From: Arenicola marina
Taxonomy: Eukaryota; Annelida; Polychaeta; Arenicolidae
Direction of reading: 5' to 3'
DNA: 64,000 nucleotides
Assembly: GCA_964019135.1 (NCBI GenBank)
Contig: OZ025260.1
Location: forward strand, 16,610,254 to 16,674,253
In this document: positions 12,165 through 24,419 of the stretch, piece after piece
Layout: each line of letters begins with the position of its first letter
Position numbering within the stretch: position 1 is the first letter of the stretch
Program-made: the position numbers and the translations under genes
The notes under the pieces: generated by a model
Database searches by the model: none
Told to the model about the DNA's origin: nothing
The model's input: only the letters and a program-made list of their open reading frames with translations

Positions 12165-13383
12165 CTGAGCTATAATTACTCATGTAGCAATGTGACCTTT
12201 TCAACTACATTTATACGCCTACCGCTCTACCGCAAAACTAACCGTGCTAATGGCTTTCGCGCAACCTAATCGATAATAATGAAGATAGATACCACAGTAT
12301 ATAGCGCTTGCGTGTCAATTTGCCGTTTATCTGTTAAAGGTCGGTGATGCCAGTCAAGTCACGTTGCCTCGCTTGGTAGAATCAACTAAATGTTTCCAAT
12401 AACACCACAATCCATACCAGGAGTGGTGATCTGCCGTCTACTTTTTGCAGTACAACCCCACATACATACGGGACACCAAATGTTACCGAAATCATTTCGA
12501 AAACAAAAAGGGTACAAAAAGTACGAACTAATCGCCGTGCGAAGATTGATCCTTACATAAAAACTATCGAGACATTTTTCCAGGTGAAAAGATTTTTTTT
12601 TAATGATTTTTAGTTAAGTGAGCACCGAGAGGTCACCGTTAGGTGCAAACAGTGGCGTACGAACCATAGCTGGGGAGAGGTACACAAGTGGCGTCATCTA
12701 TTAATCTATGCAATGTTAAAAGAAAATACCCGGCGGCTGCAATGTGGCATAAAACATAAACTCGGTATACAATTTATTTGCCGGTAATCGTTTTGTTCAA
12801 AAAGAAATCATTATCGATAAATGGTGTATCAACGGTATAAATCACTGAGTTTCGCCCATCAGGCGGGTGTCGACATGTTCTGAACATGTGACCAGAGTTA
12901 GCCAATCACCAGAGTTAACAAAAAATGTGCTTACATGCGAGCAGCGGTGCCTGTCTGGAACATTGGGCCGTCAGCTTAACATGTGCATAATCGCTTTGAT
13001 ATTATAGCTTCCGGTGGTAGTAGTTGTCTAAACCTATTGGTCGCTTCATCGCCGGTGCAGCGCGCTCAGGCGGGTGCCCATGGAAAATTGGGTGGTTGTG
13101 CAAAAGTGCTTGAAACTTCACTAATGATTAAAAAAGTTTATTTAGTTAATTCCCTATAGTTTAACTGGAAATGATATGGGCCTGGCATTTATCTTTAAAG
13201 TTGGCAGATAGTGGATCCACATCGTTCGGTCAAAGCCGATGGTGTATTAACACATTATTCACACAGATTTTACGTGGCAGAATTCAGTCGGTGGGGTGAG
13301 TGTATGGTGTTATTGGTTACGTAAGCCGCGATTTACGGTTAAACATCGGTGCAACCGACATGACAGTTGCAGTGCCCTTTAGA

Positions 13384-14075
13384 ACTCAAATAATAACTAA
13401 CTAAATAATATAAATACTAATACAACTAATAAATAATATAAATACTAATACAACTAATAAATAATATAAATACTAATACTAATTCAAACAATGAATAGTA
13501 TAAATACTAATACAAATAATGAATAATATGAATACTAATACAAATAATAAATAATATAAATACTAATACAAATAATAAGTAATATAAATACTAATACTAA
13601 TAATAAATAATGTAAATACTAATACAAGTAATAAATAATATAAACACTAATACAAATAATAAATCATATAAATACTAATACTAATTCAAACAATGAATAG
13701 TATAAATACTAATACAAATAATGAATAATATGAATACTAATACAAATAATAAATAATATAAATACTAATACAAATAATAAGTAATATAAATACTAATACT
13801 AATAATAAATAATGTAAATACTAATACTAATTCAAACAATGAATAGTATAAATACTAATACAAATAATGAATAATATGAATACTAATACAAATAATAAAT
13901 AATATAAATACTAATACAAATAATAAGTAATATAAATACTAATACTAATAATAAATAATGTAAATACTAATACAAGTAATAAATAATATAAACACTAATA
14001 CAAATAATAAATCATATAAATACTAATAATAATAATAAATAATATAAATACAAATAATAAACTACTAAAAATACT
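13384..14075. repeat. AT-rich minisatellite, copy B
   Basis: Same units as 4,818-5,455, about 690 bp, with a different higher-order arrangement. It lies exactly at the junction of the two duplicated segments, so it may have mediated unequal exchange. Confidence 0.95.
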
Positions 14076-14442
14076 AGTATGAATAGTATCCGTATTTGCC
14101 AAAATTCATCGTTAATTTCCCTATCAACTAATGCAAGGATTGTTCCTAAATTTCTTAAATATGAGAAAATATCATAGCAATTGATATCTTCTTGATTCCT
14201 TCAATTCCTTAAACCTCTGGGACTATCAAAAAAGATATTTAATTTCCATAAGATGTGGAAAAGACAGTCCTGTGGAATAATGTATTGGATAAAATACCTG
14301 TGACGCGGATTCTGTTTCAATCGCATTTGCAGGTCTTAGGCATTTATTTTCCCATAGAAGCATTGAATATTGAAACCTAAACCGACAATATCTGGACTTA
14401 GTGCTCACTTTGCACTTGATAGACATGCCATTGTAAGCCAAT

Positions 14443-14448
14443 TTTATT
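14443..14448 (-). promoter_or_regulatory. AATAAA overlapping the fucosyltransferase stop codon (copy B)
   Basis: The coding end ...AAT GAA TAA A contains AATAAA spanning the stop. Copy A has the same at 5,804-5,809. If used, the 3' UTR would be only about 10-30 nt. Other candidate signals exist in the AT-rich sequence downstream. Confidence 0.4.
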
Positions 14449-15790
14449 CATTGGTCGACGTCTCAACTGGAAGTCCCAATTTTCGCGCCTGTATATGAAC
14501 CGGGGTACAGAATGATTGTGTTGTCCACCATTTATGTGCATCAAAATTAGTTCTGAAAGGATATTTTTTCTCGTGTAATATCTGACACAAGTGACATAGG
14601 GCAGTCGCTTTCCCAGTGCCTATACTCGATGGCTGATAGAAACGCTTCCACTCAAAGTACTTCAAGTATTCTTCATCGTTCTCGCTGAGAAAAAGGAGAT
14701 AGTCAGCCAAATGTTTGGGTGACTCGAAGTCGATCAGTCTGATCACTGACTTGTCGGGTAATTCGTGGTCGTAGTCCAGCCCCCCGTGGACAACGGGAAT
14801 GACATTGCGAGCCAGAGCCTTGTACAGTTTCTCAGTAACGTAGTCTTTACAGTCGCTGTTTTCCAGTGATAAATAAAATTTGTATTGCTGCTCCGCTTTG
14901 GTCATGCATAGGTCTGTCCCCCCTCCCCCAGGTGGACACCCCGACTTGCCACACGCCCCAAAGATCTCAACATCGATGTACTTGGACAGTTCTTGCACAT
15001 ACGCCCACCGATTGGAACCTGCCTTGTCGCAGTGAGAAATAATCCACATGATACTTTGCGTCTTTCCCGCCATGTCAGCTGCCGTCGGTGGCACGTAGGG
15101 TTCCGAGGCCGGCCTGGGCCAGAGGGTCACGTGTCTTACCGGAATATCCGAGTCCAGTCTGTAGGTCATCGTCAAGTTGAACACATCGTTGTAGGGCTTC
15201 AGCAAATCTTTTATACGAATAGCTGCCTCGATGTTGTAAAATACCAAGATCTGTTTCCGGTGCGCGTGATATGGAAAGTTTTCGGTATCCTTTAGGACTG
15301 GTACATTTCTAGTGTTTATGATCACCGCATCGGCAGTTTTGACCAAGTCTCTGTCCATTGTCACGCGGCAACGTTGCTCAAATTGAGGGCAACGGGAAAG
15401 ATAATTTGGCGTGGTGTCAGTCCATACAAGCAGCGTCTTGATGTCATCGGTCGCGGGCAGCCCTGTAACGGACATCCCATTTGTTCTGCTGACGTCATCG
15501 TCTAGTCCGTCGAATTTATCCTCCTGATAGGGTACCGACTGAATCACGTGGTAGCCTCTAACTTTGGTCTTCGGGGCAGCGGGACATGTTTGGGGGTGAC
15601 CGTCGTCCGTCTGTCCACATGGGACCTCTGGCGTGTCGTCTGGATTGAACTGCCGCGCGTCCAGATCGGCTTCCGGCCTCAGGGACGCGAGCATCGTTTT
15701 CGTCAGGGCGTTCCTTACGTATAACAGTGACATGAGGACCAAGATCACAGTGATGACAAAAATGGCGCTCGTCTTCCGAGACTGGACCAT
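14444..15790 (-). CDS. Alpha-1,3-fucosyltransferase, GT10 family (copy B, intact)
   Basis: Intronless 448-aa type II Golgi glycosyltransferase. There is a short cytosolic tail (MVQSRKT), a signal-anchor membrane segment at about residues 8-25, a stem to about 110, then the GT10 N-terminal and catalytic domains. The GT10 donor-binding motif is seen as 'ENSDCKDYVTEKL' (about 310-322), followed by 'NVIPVVHGG'. 'FNLTMTYRLDSDIPV' (about 204-218) is the conserved acceptor-side block and includes an N-glycosylation sequon. By family, it transfers fucose from GDP-fucose to GlcNAc in N-glycans or Lewis-type antennae; the exact linkage cannot be told. The start ATG has a strong context (CAAGATGG) and an in-frame TAA 15 nt upstream. 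The stop codon overlaps an AATAAA. It is a paralogue of copy A 8.6 kb away. Confidence 0.93.
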   Translation of the reverse strand: MVQSRKTSAIFVITVILVLMSLLYVRNALTKTMLASLRPEADLDARQFNPDDTPEVPCGQTDDGHPQTCPAAPKTKVRGYHVIQSVPYQEDKFDGLDDDVSRTNGMSVTGLPATDDIKTLLVWTDTTPNYLSRCPQFEQRCRVTMDRDLVKTADAVIINTRNVPVLKDTENFPYHAHRKQILVFYNIEAAIRIKDLLKPYNDVFNLTMTYRLDSDIPVRHVTLWPRPASEPYVPPTAADMAGKTQSIMWIISHCDKAGSNRWAYVQELSKYIDVEIFGACGKSGCPPGGGGTDLCMTKAEQQYKFYLSLENSDCKDYVTEKLYKALARNVIPVVHGGLDYDHELPDKSVIRLIDFESPKHLADYLLFLSENDEEYLKYFEWKRFYQPSSIGTGKATALCHLCQILHEKKYPFRTNFDAHKWWTTQSFCTPVHIQARKLGLPVETSTNE

Positions 15791-16980
15791 CTTGAATTTC
15801 ACTTAATTAAAAGGATTGAAACTATGTAACACGGCATCCGCTTGCACACGAATCGTAGTCAGATCTTCTCTCTGCTATTGGTCTCAGTGTAGTCTCTCAT
15901 CTGAGTAATGTCGTAGGAGTTTTAATATGATAGGAGTCGCTTGGGTTAGCATTTTATCCCCGATCACGAGAAAACAATAGTGGAAATCAATTTCTTTTAT
16001 TGATTTGTTTGATGCAAATGAATCACTTGATATTCAACTATTCATTGACCGACGGTGACAAATGTCGTAGGATAGTGTACAATTGGTATCAATGACTGCT
16101 TCATTCACTCGATGAAAGGGAAGGCCCTCTAGAAATCGTTACTGTGAAAGGTTGGTACGGACCTGTAATTAGGTTTGCGGATGCGGCATTCGTTGACGAT
16201 TCATATGGCGTTGTACAATGATTTCCGATAAACGTGTTACATGGAAACTATTAAATAGCTTCACATATCAAATCAACATCCAAATAAATTTATGGTAAAG
16301 GATCCAGCATTGCAAAAAAGGTGGGCCGGACAATTTGAAGGAGTACGGCAGTGCACGTGTCCTTGTTAAGCAGCTGGGAGAAGTGGGGGGGGCAGTTAAG
16401 TTGTTGGGTTGTACCATTTAATTACCAGATGACTAGATTGATTTCCATAATGAACATTCTATGCAAAATATAAACAAGCAAGTTTCAGAACAAGAGATCC
16501 TCTGGGGATCAGTTCACTATAAGAGTCCATCTGCAAGAAACAACACAATTTGTTCTTGACAAATTGCTCCGCCATTTTAGTTCGTCTTCTGTTAAGAGGT
16601 TCTCAGAATGGAGAGAATTTGTGTAAACTCTTATTGATTATAATTGAAATTTTCAACAGCGAATATAAGACAACATGCAAGCTATACTGAGCCAAAAAAA
16701 AAGGTGACTGAAACATGGTCCTAATGCATCCATACACTTAAAAATCTATATCCGCTGAAAGTGTTTCAACAGAAGTACAAAAAACGTTTTTATTCTACAA
16801 AATCACTATAAATGCGTTAGGCAAAGTAGCAAAGCTGAGGTCATGCGGGGTATTTTTTGTTGGAGCATTGCATCTGAGCATTATTTCGAACTTCCCCAAT
16901 GAATCACAGGATTGACAGGTGAACTTTGATGCAAAGCGTAAGCATCTGTCGCCTATCGTTTACGTGGTAACTTTAGCCCA

Positions 16981-17750
16981 CTAAGCCCCTTGTTGGCTAA
17001 ACTGCGTTCGTGAAGCCACTGTTGTCGAGGGCGTGTATTGTTCTGGTTCAAGTTCAAGTTCAAGTTCAAGTTCAAGTTCAAGTTCAAGCCAAAGCATCCG
17101 GGCCTCGTGTGAAAGCACTGAAAGCGTCTGTATGTCTTTTTGACGTTTGAAGAATTTAAATCGGTAGGTGCGAAAATAAGTGGAAATATTATCCCCTTCT
17201 ACTATTTTGGTCATTATGACTCCGGAATATAAGGAAGGAAACACAGAAGAATAATATGATCTGAAGTTGTTGTGGCGTGGCACCAACTGTTGCAGTGTCA
17301 GGTCTTCGTCATGGCCTGTCTTTGCGTACGAAACAAAATAGCCTTACCTGTGCTGACTCTACCACTTATTAGGGTGAGTTCGGGTTGAGCGGAGTAATTG
17401 GAATGCATAACCGAACCCGAAGATTGTGGTCTGATAGCGCGGTCACGTGGTACGTTTTACTCCGATACCTTACTCCCTACCCAGAGGAGGATCACCAGGA
17501 TTTCCAGCATGGCAAACAGGCCCCATAATATGCTAAATATATATAACGTAGTATTTCGACCTGTAAACAAATCTATGAAACATATTATAGCCACGATAAT
17601 AAAATATATAACGCAACACGTCTCCGTTGATTTATTGCTTAACGATATTCGCGATTTGTGCAATTCAACAAGTGCAACATTCACGTGAACCGCGAATTTT
17701 GCTTTCGGTTCATGTTGACCCGCACAAAGTCGGAAAGTATGAGTGCGCAT
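16981..17750 (-). CDS. Hypothetical two-exon membrane protein locus (copy B)
   Basis: Not recognised. An open frame of up to 97 aa on the minus strand (17,750-17,457) has two hydrophobic segments, 'CCVIYFIIVAIICFIDLF' and 'LYIFSILWGLFAMLEILVIL'. It could splice at GGGA|gtaagg (about 17,475) into a second open frame starting about 17,345 ('YFVSYAKTGHDEDLTLQQ'), which contains 'FRSYYSSVFPSLYSG' and the Leu-Glu repeat and ends at 16,981; the phases fit. The acceptor is poor and no homology is recognised. In copy A (8,058-9,021) the first frame is shifted by a small indel between the two hydrophobic segments. Differences between copies are not clearly biased to synonymous sites, so coding status is doubtful. 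Confidence 0.25.
17046..17090. repeat. AAGTTC hexamer microsatellite, copy B
   Basis: About 7 units, shorter than the copy A array, so length has changed since duplication. Confidence 0.9.
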
Positions 17751-18062
17751 GCTCCAAATATCTGCGCCGACAATTCACCCTTAGATTTCAGAGTAGTACA
17801 TATATATATATATATCCTCATTGATCCTAGCGTCCTATATATAGGATGTCCAAGTTTAACATTCGTGCTGAAATGCAACACGTGTACAACCCGTCATTTC
17901 TAGTTATCATGTTCAAACAGGCTCTTCTGGATATCCCTAGCAAAGAACGCGATTTTGTATTGATCAGAAATTTGGAAATTGTTACGGGACCTTTGACATT
18001 CATTGCTGTACCGTGGCCTTCCATTTGCAAGAATGTAACCAACAACATAACTTAGCATGTAG

Positions 18063-18285
18063 TAATAGCCATAGCCCGCCCCCGGGAGCCATACTCCAGC
18101 GCACTGAGCCATAGCCCGCATCCGGAGCAATAGGTCGCGCCAGGAGCTAGGGGTCTGGAGCAATAGTCCAGAGCACCAAGCAATAGTTCAGCGCAGAACC
18201 CATAGCTCGCACCCTGAGCCATAGCCTGCGCCCAGAGCAATAGCCCGGAGAGATAGCCCGCGCCAGGAGCCATAGTCCGCACCCG
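18063..18285. repeat. Minisatellite, GAGCCATAGCCCGC type (copy B)
   Basis: Counterpart of 9,335-9,580, with small substitutions and about the same number of units. Confidence 0.85.
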
Positions 18286-20229
18286 GTACGTGCGCTAGTC
18301 ACCACATTCAAATGGGAAGTGGGTTTGTTTTTCCATTTTTCATTTGCGTTTTGCAATAGGAAATGGGTGAAGGAAAGATGTATCTTTAACCCATTACCGG
18401 CCATTTGATACAGGTAAAAGGAAACAGAGAGACACGTCCTTTTCCGATTACCCATTTAATTGAAACGGGTAAACGAAAATAAGTCAACGTATCGCTTTTT
18501 GAATGGGAAATGACTGTACAAGCTAAAGCTTTCTTTATGATAATAGACCGCAGTTTTTTTTACTTTGACGACGCTGTCTATGCCTGGGCATTAATGGGCT
18601 AAGGACCAGAGGTGGCTAGGCAAGAGGGACCTACCTACTGTACGTAACACAAGGCATGGTCTGGGCATCTGACTTCTAAGAAGAGTAATTTGAGTATTTG
18701 ACCTACAAGTAGAGTTGTGTTGTCCGTTTGTAGCATCTGTAGGACTACTGTGCTTGCCGAGAATGAAGCAGATCGGTGACCCCGCGGATGGCGTTATATT
18801 GATGCTGTTTGCCCTCTGTCCCCCACCAGATGGCGCTACATTGACGCTGTAGTCCCTCTTCTCCCCGGCAGATGGTGTTATATTGACGCTGCTAGTTCCT
18901 CTGCCCCACGTACAGATTACAAGTTAGCTATGAAAATGTATCCTTCCTGAGCGAAATTTGAGCGTGCTTTTAATCGAATGACTAGCCGTAAATTGCGCGG
19001 CCAATGTTCCACTGATACCAATTAATGCGCCACTGATATCATTCACTGTGCTGTGCTAGCAATCCACACATAGGTACTTCCTTTTTATAACTTTGAGCAC
19101 ATACGATTTGTACATAAAATGGCACATAACATTAGATATTCAAACCGATGGAAAACCTCAAACTGTGGCCCTATTATTTCGGTCATACATGTCTGTTTTA
19201 TATGTTCAGCACGGCCAAAACTGTCAGAGATTAACTGTAATGAACGTTTTGTCGACAATAGCTATGTATGTCATGCGGGGAAGTCCGATGGGGCCTCATA
19301 ATACCCAAGCTGAGTGGGGATTGCTATAAGCCTGAGCTATAATGACTCACGTAGCGATGTGACACCTTCAACTACATTTATACACCTACCGCTCGACCTC
19401 AAAACTAACCGTGCTGATGGCTTTCGCGCAACCTAATCGATAATAATGAAAATAGATACCACAGTATATAGCGTTTGCGTGTCAATTTGCCGTTTATCTG
19501 TTAAAGGTCGGTGATACATAAGTCACGTTGCTTCGCTTCGCAGAATCAACTAAATGTTTCCAATAACACCACAATCCATACCAGGCGTTGTGATCTGCCG
19601 TCTCCTTTTTGCAGTACAACCCCACATACATACGGGACACCAAATGTTACCGAAATCATTTCGAAAACAAAAAGGGTACAAAAGGTACGAACTAATCGCC
19701 GTGCAAACATTGATCCTTACATAGAAACTATCGAGACATTTTTCCCGCTTAAACGGATTTTTTTAATGATTATTAGGTAAGGGAGCACCGAGAGGTAACC
19801 GTTAGGTGCAAACAGTGGCGTACGAACCATAGCTGGGGAGAGGCACACAAGTGGCGTGATCTAATAATCTGTGCAATGTTATAAGAAAATACCCGGCGGC
19901 TACAATGTAATATAAAATATAAACTCGGTATACAATTTATTTGCCGTTAATCGTTTTGTTCAAGAAAGAAATCATTATCGATAAATGGTGTATCAACGGT
20001 ATAAAACACTGAGTTTCGCCCATCAGGCGGGGGTCGACATGTTCTGAACATGTGACCAGAGTTAGCCAATCACCAGAGTTAACCAAAAATGTGTTTACAT
20101 GCGGGCAGCGTTGCGTGTCTGGAACAAGCCGTCAGCTTAACATGTGCATAATCGCTTCGATATTATAGCTTCCGGTGGTAGTAGTCGTCTAAACCTATTG
20201 GTCGCTTCATCGCTGGTGCAATTATCCTC

Positions 20230-21660
20230 GGGCGTATTCGATTGGGAGCGTTCGAGAACAGGAACATCGAGATGCCCCGAGGGTTTTGTTCCAAGAACAG
20301 CGCGGCCAATCGAATGCGTTATGTTCTTCAGAATATTAATGGCGGATGGCGATTCGCCGGGAACCAGCCTGTCTGTGATTACACCCACACCAGCCAAGGA
20401 TGCCGTCGGACAAACTAGCTCTCTAATTACATGCTCAGCGAGGAACTCTTGAAGGAAGCTGTTGCTGATAATGAGAAGATGCGCGAATTTTAAATCTGAA
20501 GTAATCTATTTCTTGAGACATTATTGACGGACCATTTGATATCCACGGGGGGCGGGGGGGGGGCACAATGTGTTTCTTCTAAGAAACAGACTGCGGGGAG
20601 TTCTCCATTTAATTTATCGTGATCTGGGAATAAAGATTTCTTTCTGTGCGATTTGGGACCACGACCCCATTGCCCCCCCTCCCTTTTTTGGCACCAAAAA
20701 CAGGTGTTTTTCACGCATATGTTTGTGAAACCTTGTCACACCTTAGAAACAATGCCTCGACTGTTATTGCGCTCTATAGTACTTGTGATTGCAGAGACAG
20801 GGTAAGTTGCCGTATATGGAACTTTGGAAGACCTAACGATGATCTCTGGGTTGACGTGCTCGAGGGCAGCAGCAAATAATCTAATCAGCCATCAGCTGCT
20901 GCCTTGTATGCGCTTGTAAATTAGCAGCACTGTCGTTTGAAGCCCGGACTCGTTTGAAGCAAATCCCCGGCGTTGAATTTGGCCCATGAATTCCATATAT
21001 GGGCACTTCAGTGCAAGATTATCCTACCCGCCGTAAAAGTGTGAAAGTGTGACAGTGCAGTGTCATGTGTAACCCGCTACATTAACAATCAACATGCGGG
21101 ATTTTTTTTTCTGACAGTAGAAGATGGCAAGTAATTTGTTTTACTGTACCTTTGCGGACATCCGCAAACATAACTTGTAGTGTCTAAAAACATACATGGA
21201 ATACTTGGAAACTGATAATAACGACATGTAAGCCATTATAAATAATACATTCTTTTACATGGTGTATTATGCCAACTAAATATGTCTAAACAAATATGTG
21301 TATTATGTGTATGAACCTAATTTATCATCACTAAAATAAGCTGACTATAGCTAGTCTCGTGAGATATAAATTGCTTACTAGTATGCCTAAAATAATATGT
21401 CTAATATGCCCCAAGACACCCGTGCCCTGTACTGCGCGGCACCTTCTGCTTGTAAGGTTTATCTCTGCGCGATACCCAAGGCCCGGTTAGTGCAGGTCGT
21501 AGGATACTCTGTCGCCATTTTTTCCGTGTTCTTGATTACTGTTCTATTTCGAGAGAGGAGTATGCTCTGGTAGTTTTAGAACTGGAACAGGTACCAATCG
21601 AACGCGCGGAGTGGCCTTGTCTGATTCTAGAACTGCAGAACAGGTACAATCGAATAGGCC
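20230..21660. mobile_element. 1,431-bp insertion in copy B with GGGCGTATTCGATTG-type ends
   Basis: Absent from copy A. The left end GGGCGTATTCGATTGG pairs with a right end reading GGCCTATTCGATTGTACC inverted, and CTC flanks both. Several ORFs of 74-102 codons occur on both strands, none recognisable. Interpreted as a non-autonomous DNA transposon; related ends occur in the MITE at 49,351-49,679. Confidence 0.6.
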
Positions 21661-21909
21661 CTCTGAGCACGCTGATGCGGGTACCCACGGCAAATTGGGT
21701 GGTTGTGCAAACGTGCTTGAAACTTCAATAATGATTACAAAAAAAATTTATAATGTTTAGTTATAACTCCCTACAGTTTAACTGGAAATGATATTGGCCC
21801 GGCATTTATCTTTAAAGTTGGCAGATAGTGGATCCACATCGTTCGGTCACAGCCGATGGTGTATTAACACATTATTCACACAGATTTTACGTGGCAGAAT
21901 TCAGAATTT

Positions 21910-22725
21910 ACCCTGTCGTGACCCTGTCGTGGCTCCATCCCCCACGGCGCACACGAAAAACAAAAGGCTCCACATTACAGTCGCAGTGTCCTTTAGAGCG
22001 CCAGAGAGGAAGCTCCAGGAGCCGTATTCAAAAACCATCGCAGCACTGTTGTGGCCCTGTCGTGAACCTGTCGTGACCTGTCCTAACCGTATATATAGTG
22101 GCCATGTCGTGGCGCTGTCGCGGCCTTCTCGCGGCCCTGTCTTGACCTTGTCGTGACCTTTGTCGTGATCCTGTCGCGGCCTTGTCGTGGCCCTGTCGTG
22201 AACCTGTCGTGACCTTGTCGTGACCCTGTCGTGGCCCTGTCGTGGCCTTGTCGTGGCCCTGTCGTGACCTTGTCGTGACCCTGTCGTGGCCCTGTCGCGG
22301 CCCTGTCGTGACCATGTCGTTACCCTGCCGTGACAATGTCGCCTTGTCGTGACTGTCGTGGCCCTGTCGTGGTCCTGTCGTGGCCCTGTCGTGACTATGT
22401 TGTAGCCCTGTCGTGACCCTATCGTGACCCTGTCGTGACCCTGTCGTTACCATGTCGTGGCCCTATCGTGACCCTGTCGTTACCATGTCGTGGCCCTGTC
22501 GTGGCCCTGTCGTGACTATGTCGTGGTCTTGTCGTGGCCCTGTCGTGACCTTGTTGTCACCTTGTTGTCACCTTGTCGTGACCCTGTTGTGGCCCTGTCG
22601 TGACCCTATCTTGACCCTGTCGTGACCATGTCGGGGCCCTGTCGTAGGCCTGTCGTGACCATGTCGTGACCATGTCTTTACCCTGTCGTGACCTTGTCAT
22701 GACCTTGTCGTGACCCTGTCGTGGC
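21910..22725. repeat. 11-bp minisatellite, TGTCGTGACCC type
   Basis: About 65 units of TGTCGTGGCCC / TGTCGTGACCT. Flanked on both sides by CACACGAAAAACAAAAGGC-like sequence (21,955 and 22,740), so a flank was also duplicated. Confidence 0.95.
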
Positions 22726-22775
22726 CCATCCCCTACGATGCACACGAAAAACAAAAAAACAAAAGGCACCACAAA

Positions 22776-24280
22776 GGCCATGCTCATGAGACATGACTCC
22801 CAAAGTGAAGCCACTGCGAAATCTAGTGATTGCTTTTATTGATCTGAAAGTTGCCTTTCTTTATCATTATTCTAACATTAATGTCAACATAGATGATTTC
22901 AAAGGACAACCAAATATCACGAACAAGTGACGGCAATGTATCACCACATACTGCATATAATATCTGCCCTAGGGTATCATGGTAAGAGCGGTGCGGTCGG
23001 TGACATTTCGGCGAATAGATATCTAAATGTCACGTATTTTGAAAGCACTATTTATTATTGACCAAGCCAGAGCTGCACTCTTGAGATACAACATACCGTA
23101 TAGATATCAGGTATGTATTATCCGTCCAGTGGAAGTAGGTGGTCGTACATTAGGGTATTTAGTTTCTTCTAAACTATTCCTATAGCTGGTGTATTGCACC
23201 TGACCCATCCTACGAATAGATAACATACTTATTGATGCGCATCCACGTGGGGGGTGTGGGGTGTAGGGAGTCTGCCCCTCCCCCTTTTTGATTGATGTTG
23301 CTGGTAAGCGCCCGTTATCACGTGGATATCCCCTAGCTTTTTGTACTGAACTCTATATTAGCCCTTCCCCGCCCCCCCCCCCCCCCTCCACCCCCCTCCT
23401 GGTTGTACAATTTGCCACCGGTCGTAAAATATTCACTGATAACGCAAGAACTAACAACCCAAAATGCCCCCCGCCCCCCCCCCCCCCCCCCCCACATCAC
23501 TTTCTGGATCCCAGCCTGCCTTACAGCTGCGTTTAAGTATCGCTGTCACCAACATTGGATTTAAGGTCAATTCCCTACATGGTGTCGGGCTACGGACTCC
23601 TACTATTGAAATTGAAATAAATTGAAATATCCGATGTAGTTATATTATGCTGAGAGAATGAGCAATTCTGAGAGAACTTTAATGGAGTCAAACACGAACA
23701 ATATCTCCATCCAGTGAACAGGATCGCGTAGAGACAGAATCGTATTATAAACCCAGATAATGATGCATCTGATGAATCCATCGTGTTTGCATCGCATACG
23801 CCCTAAACAACAAATGAAGCCACGGATGAAAAATGTGATGCGTAAAATAGCCCACGAAGGCCTTATGGGTCCAGGTTTGCGCACAATATGTGGCACCTAG
23901 TCTGACTGTATAAATGTAACTTTCATGAGAAATAGATCCGTCATCGCATGAGTGAAAGGGATAAAACTGCCGCAATGTGCAATATTTCGATGACGTAGTA
24001 CACAAGAAAACCACATTTTTTCACATGGGATGCACTAATTTTGCCAAAAAAAGAGACTTAAGCATATCTGGATTTTTATTGCATACAATAGGTGAACTTC
24101 TATGCTAAGAATAAAAGGACATCATTTCCAATCAAAATAGTTTTTACATTTTTCAAGAAAAATATTGCTAGATGAGTAACTTTAAAAACTAAATAAGTAA
24201 TATTGATCAAACGACAATACAGATAAGTAAATCATTTTGGTTACAATGATGGAATAATCGATATAGCGATTGATGGTGAA
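22776..24280. other. No recognised gene; poly-C tracts
   Basis: Two long C-runs (about 23,370-23,390 and 23,465-23,493) and AT-rich flanks. Frames are short. Confidence 0.5.
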
Positions 24281-24419
24281 CCCTAAGCATCGACTAACTG
24301 CCAGAAGACGACATTAACTGACCATTCATATCTGAAATCAATAGATAACGACCGAATGCGGAGCGACTTAGAGCTGCTACTATAACGCTACTTGAAAAAA
24401 CGTTATGTTGGGAATTGGA

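Larger units (their letters stand above)
4818..13383. repeat. Tandem segmental duplication, copy A
   Basis: About 8.57 kb. Order: AT-rich minisatellite, fucosyltransferase, an AAGTTC hexamer run, a candidate membrane-protein locus, minisatellites at 9,335-9,575 and 10,140-10,450, and a tail ending near 'CAGTGCCCTTTAGA'. Each element recurs in the same order in copy B. A-only insertions are 10,826-11,823 and 11,901-12,164. Confidence 0.9.
13384..21995. repeat. Tandem segmental duplication, copy B
   Basis: Direct repeat of 4,818-13,383 in the same orientation. It carries a 1,431-bp insertion at 20,230-21,660 absent from A, lacks A's two transposons, and has fewer units in its minisatellites. 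The tail (21,680-21,995) matches 13,060-13,380, so the copies abut head to tail. Confidence 0.9.

Noticed and set aside
22028..22814. Frames with 'TTGSRQGHDRV' repeats resembling a repeat protein
   Set aside because: They are translations of the 11-bp TGTCGTGACCC minisatellite, which cycles through all frames.
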